This document shows, piece after piece, positions 35,050 to 43,785 of a stretch of 64,000 nucleotides of DNA. The position numbers and the translations under genes are program-made. Within the stretch, counting starts at the first letter, position 1. The number at the start of each line of letters is the position of its first letter. The stretch is from an uncultured Clostridia bacterium. Lineage in GTDB: Bacteria > Bacillota > Clostridia > Christensenellales > CAG-138. The stretch covers positions 1 through 64,000 of the forward strand of contig CAMVNO010000001.1 in NCBI GenBank assembly GCA_947168855.1. Reading direction: 5' to 3'. The notes beneath the pieces were generated by a model that ran no database searches, had not been told where the DNA came from, and saw only the letters and a program-made list of their open reading frames with translations.

Positions 35050-36440
35050 CCGTTCGGAACACAGCGGAACAGACGCCGGAACCATGAACCGGACGGCGTC
35101 GGCGGCTCGGTTGCGATTGGAATCCATTCCGGAGTCGCCCCGGGCGTTTGCGGCGCGGGTGAAGCGGTTTCGTCGGAGATGATGAAGATGGGTTCTTCGG
35201 TCGGTTCGGGCGTCGGCGGATAGGTATAATCATCTGCGATCAGATCCCCGCGGAATACGGTTTGTCCGTTCAGAACGACCGAGGCGCTGCCTGCAACGGA
35301 ACCGATCGGCGCAGAGTAAGAATCTACCGAATAGACGACCGAGTCCTCCGGGAACGGGTCTTTGGCAAACAGATCCGCCTGCCAGCGCGGAAGAGTGAGC
35401 GTTTCCGTCTGATCCCATTCGATATGATAAAGGATCTCGGTCGCGAGAGAGCGCGAGGGATCGGGGGAGACGGCATAGGACTCCGGAAGACAGCGCTTGA
35501 CGAGCTCCTGCGCGTCGAGCGTGACGGTGTCGTGCTCAAACGCGTATTCGAACAGCTTGATCGCGTCATAAAAGCGCTGCGCGGCGTAGGCGTCCTTTTC
35601 ACGGCCCGTCAGTTTGTCCGGCGCGTTTTTGCCGTGCAGCAGAACAGCAAGGTATACGGTATCTCCCTTCTGAGCAGCCGCGACGAAGCATTTCCCGGCA
35701 AGGTGCGTATCGCCGGTCTTCACGCCGATCGCGTTCTCATAGAGGCAGGAGAAGGGGGTATAGGTGTTTGCGGTCACGTCGCGCAGAAGACGGTTGGAGT
35801 TGCGAAGAACGATCTTCCGCCCTTCGGAGGAAACAGCCGTGTATTCGACCGTTGCGACGATCTCGCGGAACGTGTCGTTTTCGAACGCGTATGCCGTCAG
35901 GATCGCCATGTCGCGCGCGGTCGTGTAATGCTCGGCGTTGTGAAGCCCGTGCGGATTGACAAAGTGCGAGCCGGTCATGCCGAGCTCTTTGGATTTGGCG
36001 TTCATCAGCTTGGCAAACCCGTCGACGCTGCCGCCGATGTGTTCCGCGATCGCGATCGCCGCATCGTTGCCGGAGGGCAGCATCAGTCCGTAGAGCAGGT
36101 CGATCATCGGATAGGATTCGCCGGGCTTCAAGCCCATTTTGGAATTGCGCTCCGAAAGGTTGCAGGCGCGTTTGCTGATCTTTACGCGCTCGTCCGGATC
36201 GGATTTCTCAAGCGCCAGAATGCATGTCATGATCTTGGTCGTGCTTGCCGGATATCGCTTTGTATCCGCGTTGCGTTCCAGTCCGAGGATCGCATGCTCC
36301 GGGTCGTCGAGCGCGACCAAAAATACCGTGTCCTCCGCAAGCTCCGTAATGTCGAATCCTGTCGATTCGGTTGTTTCGGCTTTCCCGAAGACCGGGAACA
36401 GCAGAACGGCAAGGAGCAGGCAGAGGACAATTTTTTTCAT
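35040..36440 (-). CDS. D-alanyl-D-alanine carboxypeptidase (S11), second of a tandem pair
   Basis: 466 aa; start at 36440 after AAAGGAGATC. Signal peptide (KKIVLCLLLAVLLFPVFGKA). Penicillin-binding motifs: SxxK in PASTTKIMT, SxN in PSGNDAA, KTG in GVKTGDT. Typical PBP5/DacF layout with a beta-rich C-terminal domain, but it ends in a Pro/Thr stretch and GSWFRRLF instead of a clear membrane helix. Removes the terminal D-Ala of stem peptides. Sits 10 nt after its paralogue. Confidence 0.88.
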   Translation of the reverse strand: MKKIVLCLLLAVLLFPVFGKAETTESTGFDITELAEDTVFLVALDDPEHAILGLERNADTKRYPASTTKIMTCILALEKSDPDERVKISKRACNLSERNSKMGLKPGESYPMIDLLYGLMLPSGNDAAIAIAEHIGGSVDGFAKLMNAKSKELGMTGSHFVNPHGLHNAEHYTTARDMAILTAYAFENDTFREIVATVEYTAVSSEGRKIVLRNSNRLLRDVTANTYTPFSCLYENAIGVKTGDTHLAGKCFVAAAQKGDTVYLAVLLHGKNAPDKLTGREKDAYAAQRFYDAIKLFEYAFEHDTVTLDAQELVKRCLPESYAVSPDPSRSLATEILYHIEWDQTETLTLPRWQADLFAKDPFPEDSVVYSVDSYSAPIGSVAGSASVVLNGQTVFRGDLIADDYTYPPTPEPTEEPIFIISDETASPAPQTPGATPEWIPIATEPPTPSGSWFRRLFRCVPNGQS

Positions 36441-36450
36441 TGGATCTCCT

Positions 36451-38046
36451 TTATCGGCGGTCGTCGTACTGACCGGATTCACGCGCGCGCTGACGCGCTC
36501 TTCTCCGCGCGGCGGCGCGACGGCGCTTTGCTTCGGCGCGCAGGTAGAGAAGGAACAGAACCACGCAGACGATCAGAAGCACGCACACGACGGCAAGCAC
36601 GATGGGGATCCAGCGCATGTCGTCGGGCAGACCGCATCCGCCGCTGCCCGAAACGGTATTCAGTTCGTCCGGGTTCAGGCTGACGGCGTTCGCGTCGCCG
36701 ATCAGATTGCCGCTGATCATGGAAGGACTGTCGCCGGAAGGATCGGTTGCGACCGCCGTGATGTCGGTTTGCGCGGTGCCTTCCTTGACGCTGCGCTCCG
36801 CGATCAGGTTTGCGCTCAGAAGCGTTTCGTTGTTATAGACGTATGACACGCTGCCGATCACGGTGCCTTCGCCGATCGGCGCGTATTGGTTTGTGAAGAT
36901 CGGCTGCGCCTCGATCTTGAGATCGGTGACCTTGGCGTTCGGATCGGGCTGCATGACGGAGATCGTAGTGTCGTTCGACAGATCGGCATACGCGCGGAGA
37001 ACGCCGCCGTGCGAGTCGTCCTGCGCCGCGTTTGAGATCGTGATTTCAAAATTGACCGGCAGTCCGTTTTCAACGAGTTCGCCGACGGTGACGCTGTGGA
37101 TCATATCACCGAACGCGTAATCAAACATGGCGGCGGCGTCCTGAAAACGCTTGACGTTGTATTTGTCCTTCTGCGCGTCGTTCCAGCCGTCGTTATAGCT
37201 TTCGTCGCCGATCGTACCGCCGTACAGAACCGCGATCAGGGTCACGCCGTTGCGCTCCGCGGCTGCGATCAGGCATTTGCCGGCTTTTGTTGTGTCGCCG
37301 GTTTTGACGCCGATCGCATCGGCATAAAGACAGGAGATCGGGTTCGGCAGCGTTTCGGTGGCGGGCGCGTCGACAAGCATGCGGTTGGAATTGACAAGCT
37401 CAATTGCCTTCGGACCGGATTCCGCCGTGTACTTGCCGGTCTTGACGATGGTGCGGAATTCTTCGCTCTTCTCGCTGGTGTTCAGCGCGTAAGCCGTCAG
37501 AAGCGCCATATCGCGTACGGTCGTGTAATGGCTGTCGTTCTGCTTGCCGTGCACCGTCACGAAATGCGAATGCGTCATGCCGATCGCGCGGGCCTTTTCA
37601 TTCATCATTTCGGCGTACGCCTCGGTGCTGCCCGCAATGTGTTCGGCGATCGCGATCGCCGCGTCGTTGCCGGAAGGCAGCATCATGCCGTAGAGAAGAT
37701 CCCTGAGAGAATACTGACAGCCCTCTTCGATCCCCATCAGCGAGTTGCCGCGTCCGAAATTGACGGCGTTGTGAGAAACGGTGACCATGTCGTCGAGATT
37801 GCCGTTTTCGAGCGCGACGATACAGGTCAGGATCTTCGTTGTGCTGGCGGGGAACACCTGCAGATCCGCGTCCTTTTCGATCCCGCGGTAGGATACCGTG
37901 GGCGTATCGGCGTTGACAAGGATATAATACGGCTCGTATACGGTGCTCGGATCAAACGTGTCTGCGCTTGCGCGTACGGCAGGGAAACAGAAAAAAGCTG
38001 AGACGGCAAACAGAACTGCAATCATCAGAGAGACGATTTTCTTCAT
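36451..38046 (-). CDS. D-alanyl-D-alanine carboxypeptidase (S11), membrane-anchored
   Basis: 531 aa. Signal peptide ending FFCFPAVRASA, SxxK in PASTTKILT, SxN in PSGNDAA, KTG in GVKTGDT. Near the C-terminus a membrane helix (WIPIVLAVVCVLLIVCVVLFLLYL) is followed by a basic tail (RAEAKRRRAAARRRARQR), which anchors the enzyme. Clearly a duplicate of the following gene. Trims pentapeptides and so limits cross-linking; in spore formers such enzymes help shape the cortex. Confidence 0.9.
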   Translation of the reverse strand: MKKIVSLMIAVLFAVSAFFCFPAVRASADTFDPSTVYEPYYILVNADTPTVSYRGIEKDADLQVFPASTTKILTCIVALENGNLDDMVTVSHNAVNFGRGNSLMGIEEGCQYSLRDLLYGMMLPSGNDAAIAIAEHIAGSTEAYAEMMNEKARAIGMTHSHFVTVHGKQNDSHYTTVRDMALLTAYALNTSEKSEEFRTIVKTGKYTAESGPKAIELVNSNRMLVDAPATETLPNPISCLYADAIGVKTGDTTKAGKCLIAAAERNGVTLIAVLYGGTIGDESYNDGWNDAQKDKYNVKRFQDAAAMFDYAFGDMIHSVTVGELVENGLPVNFEITISNAAQDDSHGGVLRAYADLSNDTTISVMQPDPNAKVTDLKIEAQPIFTNQYAPIGEGTVIGSVSYVYNNETLLSANLIAERSVKEGTAQTDITAVATDPSGDSPSMISGNLIGDANAVSLNPDELNTVSGSGGCGLPDDMRWIPIVLAVVCVLLIVCVVLFLLYLRAEAKRRRAAARRRARQRARESGQYDDRR

Positions 38047-38083
38047 GTTTATAAAAAACCTTTCGGATCAATTCGATGCTATC

Positions 38084-38112
38084 AGTTTAAAGGCATTGAC
38101 CGTGCTTGTCAA
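38084..38112 (-). promoter_or_regulatory. Promoter of the carboxypeptidase pair
   Basis: Minus strand TTGACA and TAAACT with 17-bp spacing, about 38 nt upstream of the start. Confidence 0.75.
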
Positions 38113-38149
38113 TGCATAAAAGTGTTGAAAAATTGTGAATAATACAAAA

Positions 38150-38626
38150 CTAGCGGCGATTTGCAAAAAGGATCTCTGCCTTCATCTCATCGTCGGTCAG
38201 CGTCAGCAGCGCGACGCTCGGGCCCTTCGACGTGCGCGGGCGGGAGAGGGAACCGGGATTGAGCAGAAGAACGCCGTCGACCGTTTCCATGGAGGGGACA
38301 TGCGAATGCCCGAACAGCACCGCGTCGGTGTTCGCCTCTTTCGCGGCATAGAGGAGCGCAAGCCTGCCGGCAACCGTGTGCCCGTGCAGAAGCAGAATAC
38401 GCTTATGATGCCAGCTGACCGTATACGTAAGAGGCGCGTCGGAAAACGGATCGCAGTTTCCGCGTACGCAGACAAAACCGCAGTTCAGCCGGTTCGCAAG
38501 AAGTTCCGCGTCCTCGGCATGGTCGCCGAGATGCCAGAGCGCATCGACGCCTTTCAGACGGTCGGCAAAGTACGCAATGTTCTCGATACTTCCGTGGGAA
38601 TCAGATATGATCGCGATCTTCGACAT
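38150..38626 (-). CDS. YfcE/MJ0936-family metallophosphoesterase
   Basis: 158 aa. Calcineurin-type motifs in order: ISDSHGS, LGDHAED, VRGNCDPF, LLLHGHTV and FGHSHVPSM, which place two metals. The family hydrolyses phosphodiesters; the natural substrate is not known. It overlaps the 3' end of rdgB by 26 nt and ends the rqcH-rdgB-yfcE operon, a common order in Clostridia. Confidence 0.85.
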   Translation of the reverse strand: MSKIAIISDSHGSIENIAYFADRLKGVDALWHLGDHAEDAELLANRLNCGFVCVRGNCDPFSDAPLTYTVSWHHKRILLLHGHTVAGRLALLYAAKEANTDAVLFGHSHVPSMETVDGVLLLNPGSLSRPRTSKGPSVALLTLTDDEMKAEILFANRR

Positions 38627-39212
38627 TCAGAGCCTCTCTCAACAGCATCAGAGCGCGTTTCCTGTGGCTGACGGAATTCTTTTCCTCCGAGGAAAGCTCC
38701 GCAAAGCTCTTCCCGAACGGTTCATAATAAAAATAAGGATCATAGCCGAATCCGTTTTCGCCGCGCGCATCGAACAGGATCTTTCCTTCGACCTCGCCCT
38801 GCACGGCGATCGGCGCATGCTCGCGCCGCGCAAGCGCGACACAGCAGCAGAACCGCGCGGTGCGCTGCTCGAACGGCACATCATGCAGAAGACGAATGAG
38901 CTTGCTGTTGTTCGCCGCGTCATCGTGCCCCTCGCCGGAGAAGCGGGCGGAGAAGACGCCCGGCGCGCCGTTCAGCGCGTCCACGCAGAGCCCGCTGTCG
39001 TCCGCAAGCACTGCGTCAAACCGGTCCTTTGCGTAATCGAGCGTTTCGATCGCCTTCTTCAGCGCGTTTTCACGGAAGGTCGCGCCGTCTTCCACGACGT
39101 CGAGCTCGATCCCCGCGTCACGCATCGTGACGATCTCGGTAAAGCTGTCCTTTAAGATCTCGCGGATCTCCTGCGCCTTATGCGCATTGTTGGTGGCAAG
39201 TAAAAGCTTCAT
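38601..39212 (-). CDS. rdgB: dITP/XTP pyrophosphatase
   Basis: 203 aa. Starts with the family motif LLATNNAHKAQEI, active-site block VLADDSGLCVDALNGAPGVFSARFSG, and NGFGYDPYF. It cleans deaminated purine nucleotides out of the pool. The ATG overlaps the rqcH stop (ATGA). Confidence 0.94.
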   Translation of the reverse strand: MKLLLATNNAHKAQEIREILKDSFTEIVTMRDAGIELDVVEDGATFRENALKKAIETLDYAKDRFDAVLADDSGLCVDALNGAPGVFSARFSGEGHDDAANNSKLIRLLHDVPFEQRTARFCCCVALARREHAPIAVQGEVEGKILFDARGENGFGYDPYFYYEPFGKSFAELSSEEKNSVSHRKRALMLLREALNVEDRDHI

Positions 39213-40894
39213 GATTCCTCCCGGACGCGGTACGGCGCGATCTCGTCGAGCGACGGCGTGACGTACAGCGTGTGCTGATGAAAGTAATTGACGAACCCCG
39301 GTCTTGCGCCTGCGGGCTTTTTGACATACCGGACCTGCGTATAGTCGACGGGAACGTTTTCGGATGCGGATGCGCCGGAATGATGCGCTGCGATCACGGC
39401 GGCAAGGTACAGCGTTTCACGCGAAGGCTCCGCCGAGTTCAGGACCACATGCGAGGCGGGGACGCCCTTTGCGTGCAGCCAGATCGCGTTCGGATCGGAG
39501 CTGCGCACAAGCCGCTCGTTCTGCAGATTGTTTTTGCCGACCAGGATGTCGACCCCGTCCGGAGAACGATACCGGATCGGACGGCTCTGCGCGGAGGAAG
39601 GCGCCTTGCGCTTTTCAACGGTTTCGCGCAGATAGCGTTCTCTGATCAGCTCTTCGCGGATCTCCGCAAGCTCTTCGCGCGTGCTGCAGACTGCGACGTT
39701 CAAAAGCTGCCCCTTGAGATAGTCGAGCTCGGCGCTGAGCGCATCCACCTGCGCAAGCGCGTATGCGCGCGCCGCTTTGTTCTTGCGGTAGCGCTTGAAA
39801 TACCGCTGCGCGTTGTCTGCGGCGGAGTATTTCGGATCGAGCGCGATCTCGACGTTTGTCGGCGGATCGGCATAATAGTTCGGCACGGTCACGGACCTGC
39901 GTCCCGCGGGGATCCCGTGAACGCCGAGCAGCAATTCGCCGTACAGCCGATCCTGCTCGATGTGTTCCTCGTCGCCGATCGTTTTCATGCATTCGGAGAG
40001 CTTTTTCTCCGTGCGCTTTCGCGCGTGATCGAGCACGGCGCGCAGAGACGTTCGGTTCTTGGTGAGGATCGCCTGTTCGTCCCGCGCGCGGTAGTACAGA
40101 TCCTGCGCCTCGTTGACGGAGGAACAGGGGATGCTGTCGATATTCTTCGGACGAAACGACAGCACGCCGACGCCGGGAATCACGGACGGCTCAAACCGCT
40201 TTTCTTTGAGATCGGAAAAGACGTCGAAGATCGAACGCGCGGCGTCGTCTCTCGGTGTATCGTCCCTGACGATCTGTTCCGCGCACAGACGCGATACGCC
40301 GCCGAACGCGTCCGTCAGCCATTTGCCGGGCGTGCGGTCCTGCGCGATCGAGCGGATCTGTTCGACGGATACGGAAAACGGATCGAGCTTTTCCGTCTCG
40401 GGAGGCGCTTCGTAGGGAACGTTCGGAAGACAGATGCGCGCGGCGTTCTCGCCGATGCCGAAATGCCGGAGACAGTCGATGATGATCCCGCTGTCGTTCA
40501 GCAGAAAGAGATTGCCGTGCCTGCCCATCAGCTCGACGACAAGGCGCATCTGCACGGCGTCATACAGCTCGTTCTTTCCGGAAAGCGAGAATACGGCGAT
40601 CCGGTTGAGCCCCGGCTGCGTGACCGAAACGATCCGGCAGCCGATCAGGTATTTCCGAAGCAGCATGCAGAATGCGGGCGCCGTCTCCGGATTTTCGAAA
40701 TTCTTCGATACCGTCTGGATCCTGCCGTTTTCCGCATGGATACAGAGCATCAGCTTTACACGCCCCGCGTTCGGCGCGTGTATGTGCAGGATCACGATAT
40801 CCTTGTCGGGCTGCTGGACCTTGTCGATTTTGCCGCCGACCAGATCCTGAAGCTCGTATATGCATGCGTATAGGGTCAGTCCGTCCGTTGCCAT
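39209..40894 (-). CDS. rqcH: Rqc2/RqcH-type ribosome quality control protein (NFACT)
   Basis: 561 aa from 40894, chosen for AAGGAGATA upstream. NFACT-N domain at the start (MATDGLTLYACIYELQDLVGGKI), a coiled coil in the middle, and the NFACT-R/C part ending SSDPNAIWLHAKGVPASHVVL. RqcH binds split 50S subunits and adds alanine tails to stalled chains; older annotations call it fibronectin-binding protein FbpA. Heads the operon with rdgB and yfcE. Confidence 0.9.
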   Translation of the reverse strand: MATDGLTLYACIYELQDLVGGKIDKVQQPDKDIVILHIHAPNAGRVKLMLCIHAENGRIQTVSKNFENPETAPAFCMLLRKYLIGCRIVSVTQPGLNRIAVFSLSGKNELYDAVQMRLVVELMGRHGNLFLLNDSGIIIDCLRHFGIGENAARICLPNVPYEAPPETEKLDPFSVSVEQIRSIAQDRTPGKWLTDAFGGVSRLCAEQIVRDDTPRDDAARSIFDVFSDLKEKRFEPSVIPGVGVLSFRPKNIDSIPCSSVNEAQDLYYRARDEQAILTKNRTSLRAVLDHARKRTEKKLSECMKTIGDEEHIEQDRLYGELLLGVHGIPAGRRSVTVPNYYADPPTNVEIALDPKYSAADNAQRYFKRYRKNKAARAYALAQVDALSAELDYLKGQLLNVAVCSTREELAEIREELIRERYLRETVEKRKAPSSAQSRPIRYRSPDGVDILVGKNNLQNERLVRSSDPNAIWLHAKGVPASHVVLNSAEPSRETLYLAAVIAAHHSGASASENVPVDYTQVRYVKKPAGARPGFVNYFHQHTLYVTPSLDEIAPYRVREES

Positions 40895-40913
40895 CAGTAT
40901 CTCCTTCAACCGT

Positions 40914-40942
40914 ATTCTAAACGCATCGGCGCAAGATTGCAA
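40914..40942 (-). promoter_or_regulatory. Promoter of rqcH-rdgB-yfcE
   Basis: Minus strand TTGCAA and TAGAAT, 17-bp spacing. Confidence 0.7.
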
Positions 40943-40944
40943 GC

Positions 40945-40972
40945 AAAAAGAAAAGCGTCCGTACAGGACGCT
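40945..40972 (-). terminator. Terminator of rpsT
   Basis: On the minus strand AGCGTCC-TGTA-(C)GGACGCT followed by TTTCTTTTT. Confidence 0.88.
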
Positions 40973-40993
40973 GTGTCATGCGAATACCGGGGT

Positions 40994-41260
40994 TCAGTTG
41001 TTCGCGGCTGCGCGCTTCTTTGCCAACTGTGCCTTTTTGCGATCTGCTGCGTTCTTGTGGATAACGCCCTTCGCGGCAGACTGATCAACGGTCTTGACAG
41101 CCGCAAGGTAAGCCGTTTCCATAGCTTCCTTATCGCCGGACTTCAGCGCTTCATCAAAACGACGGACGACGGTCTTGAGTTCGGACTTGTCCATGCGATT
41201 TCTGAGGTTTTCACCAACGGAAGTCTTCGCACGCTTCATAGCGGACTTGATGTTTGCCAA
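40994..41260 (-). CDS. rpsT: 30S ribosomal protein S20
   Basis: 88 aa, full length. MANIKSAMKRAKTSVGENLRNR and KGVIHKNAADRKKAQLAK are typical S20. Own promoter and terminator. Preceded by GGGGGTGAAA-type ribosome site. Confidence 0.97.
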   Translation of the reverse strand: MANIKSAMKRAKTSVGENLRNRMDKSELKTVVRRFDEALKSGDKEAMETAYLAAVKTVDQSAAKGVIHKNAADRKKAQLAKKRAAANN

Positions 41261-41316
41261 AGCATTTCACCCCCTGTAAGATTTGCCCGGCCGGTTTCCC
41301 GGTACGAACGGAGTAC

Positions 41317-41345
41317 ACTATAACACAAAAGATTCCACATTGCAA
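41317..41345 (-). promoter_or_regulatory. Promoter of rpsT
   Basis: Minus strand TTGCAA and TATAGT, 17-bp spacing. Confidence 0.72.
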
Positions 41346-41383
41346 GAATTATTTTTATGTTTTTTACGATATTTTCGAGATTT

Positions 41384-41428
41384 GCGGGATCCGCGGGCAC
41401 GTGGCGGAATGACAAACGCGGATCCTGC
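41384..41428. repeat. Inverted repeat between rpsT and groES promoters
   Basis: GCGGGATCCGCG at 41384-41395 pairs with CGCGGATCCTGC at 41417-41428 (one G-T wobble), loop 21 nt. There is no T-run on either side. Apart from this nothing is recognised in 41346-41469. Confidence 0.55.
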
Positions 41429-41469
41429 GTATATTCACAAGAGTTCACAACTTCGTTGCATTTCTCGGA

Positions 41470-41498
41470 TTGACATTTTCGGAGTCTGTCACTATAAT
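41470..41498 (+). promoter_or_regulatory. Consensus sigma-A promoter of groES-groEL
   Basis: TTGACA and TATAAT with exactly 17 bp: a full consensus match. Confidence 0.93.
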
Positions 41499-41510
41499 GA
41501 GTGACGATGG

Positions 41511-41537
41511 TTAGCACTCTAAAGAATTGAGTGCTAA
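41511..41537 (+). promoter_or_regulatory. CIRCE element (HrcA operator)
   Basis: TTAGCACTC-N9-GAGTGCTAA, a perfect CIRCE, placed just after the promoter at the transcript start. HrcA binds it and represses groESL until heat shock. No hrcA gene in this window. Confidence 0.98.
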
Positions 41538-41561
41538 AAAGATTCACAGGAGGTAAGAAAT

Positions 41562-41831
41562 ATGTTGAAACCGTTGTTCGATCGTGTCGTGATTCGCAAC
41601 ATCGAAACGGAAGAGGTCACCAAGGGCGGCATTCTTCTGACGAGCGCTGCAAAGGAAAAGCCGCAGATGGCGGAAGTGCTTGCGGTCGGTCCCGGCGCAA
41701 AGGACGTTGAAATGGTCGTGAAAGTCGGCGACAAGGTGGTCTACCAGAAATACGCCGGCACCGAGGTAAAGATTGACGGTCAGGAAGTCATCGTGATCAA
41801 GCAGAGCGATCTTCTTGCGATCGTGGAATAA
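41562..41831 (+). CDS. groES: Co-chaperonin GroES
   Basis: 89 aa. [24 protein letters not shown] contains the mobile loop that contacts Gro[22 protein letters not shown] is the beta-barrel. Ribosome site AGGAGG. 15 nt upstream of groEL; HrcA-regulated via the CIRCE element. Confidence 0.97.
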   Translation: MLKPLFDRVVIRNIETEEVTKGGILLTSAAKEKPQMAEVLAVGPGAKDVEMVVKVGDKVVYQKYAGTEVKIDGQEVIVIKQSDLLAIVE

Positions 41832-43478
<1,647 letters not shown>

Positions 43479-43490
43479 TCCTTACGGATT

Positions 43491-43526
43491 CGGTCCGTCG
43501 AACAAGTTTCGACGGACCGTTTTTTT
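43491..43526 (+). terminator. Terminator of groESL (first hairpin of the element)
   Basis: CGGTCCGTCGAA / TTCGACGGACCG plus T7. Identical to the hairpin at 8934-8961 except for one base pair (T-A there, C-G here) and the loop. Confidence 0.93.
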
Positions 43527-43669
43527 ATTCGGCTCCTGCCTGTGAACTTTCGGTTTACCGGGCGGCAGGAGCCGCAAGGTGTCAAATTCGACGCGCATGT
43601 CGCCGGATTTGACGGATTATGTGGTGTTTGTTCCTCGGACAGCTACGCCGAACGGCGACGCCGTTCTTT
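43491..43669 (+). ncRNA. Candidate structured RNA element, copy 2
   Basis: 179 nt, the same order of parts as copy 1: terminator hairpin; stem A CGGCTCCTGCC / GGCAGGAGCCG (43530-43540 with 43564-43574) with a 23-nt loop; linker CAAGGTG; stem B TCAAATTC / GGATTTGA (43582-43589 with 43605-43612) around an identical 15-nt loop; TGTTCCTCG; last hairpin GAACGGC-GAC-GCCGTTC then TTT (43650-43669). Stem A shares little sequence with copy 1 but keeps full pairing, and stem B has an A-T to C-G swap and a C-G to T-G change. Function unknown. Confidence 0.55.
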
Positions 43670-43691
43670 ATGATGGTATAATTGCGGAATC

Positions 43692-43714
43692 AGAGCGCCA
43701 TTTGGCGCTCTTTT
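43692..43714 (+). terminator. Second terminator-like hairpin after the element
   Basis: AGAGCGCCA-TT-TGGCGCTCT followed by TTTGATTTG. It lies between the element and the promoter of the dockerin gene. Confidence 0.7.
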
Positions 43715-43721
43715 GATTTGC

Positions 43722-43750
43722 TTGCATTTTGTCCGGGCTTGGGTTATACT
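43722..43750 (+). promoter_or_regulatory. Promoter of the dockerin-phosphoesterase gene
   Basis: TTGCAT and TATACT with 17-bp spacing. Confidence 0.72.
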
Positions 43751-43785
43751 ATATATAAAAATGATATAGGCATGAAGACCGAACG

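Noticed and set aside
43677..43714. Very short transcript from a TATAAT at 43677 ending in the 43692 hairpin
   Set aside because: No -35 at a usable distance, and the product would be only about 25 nt.
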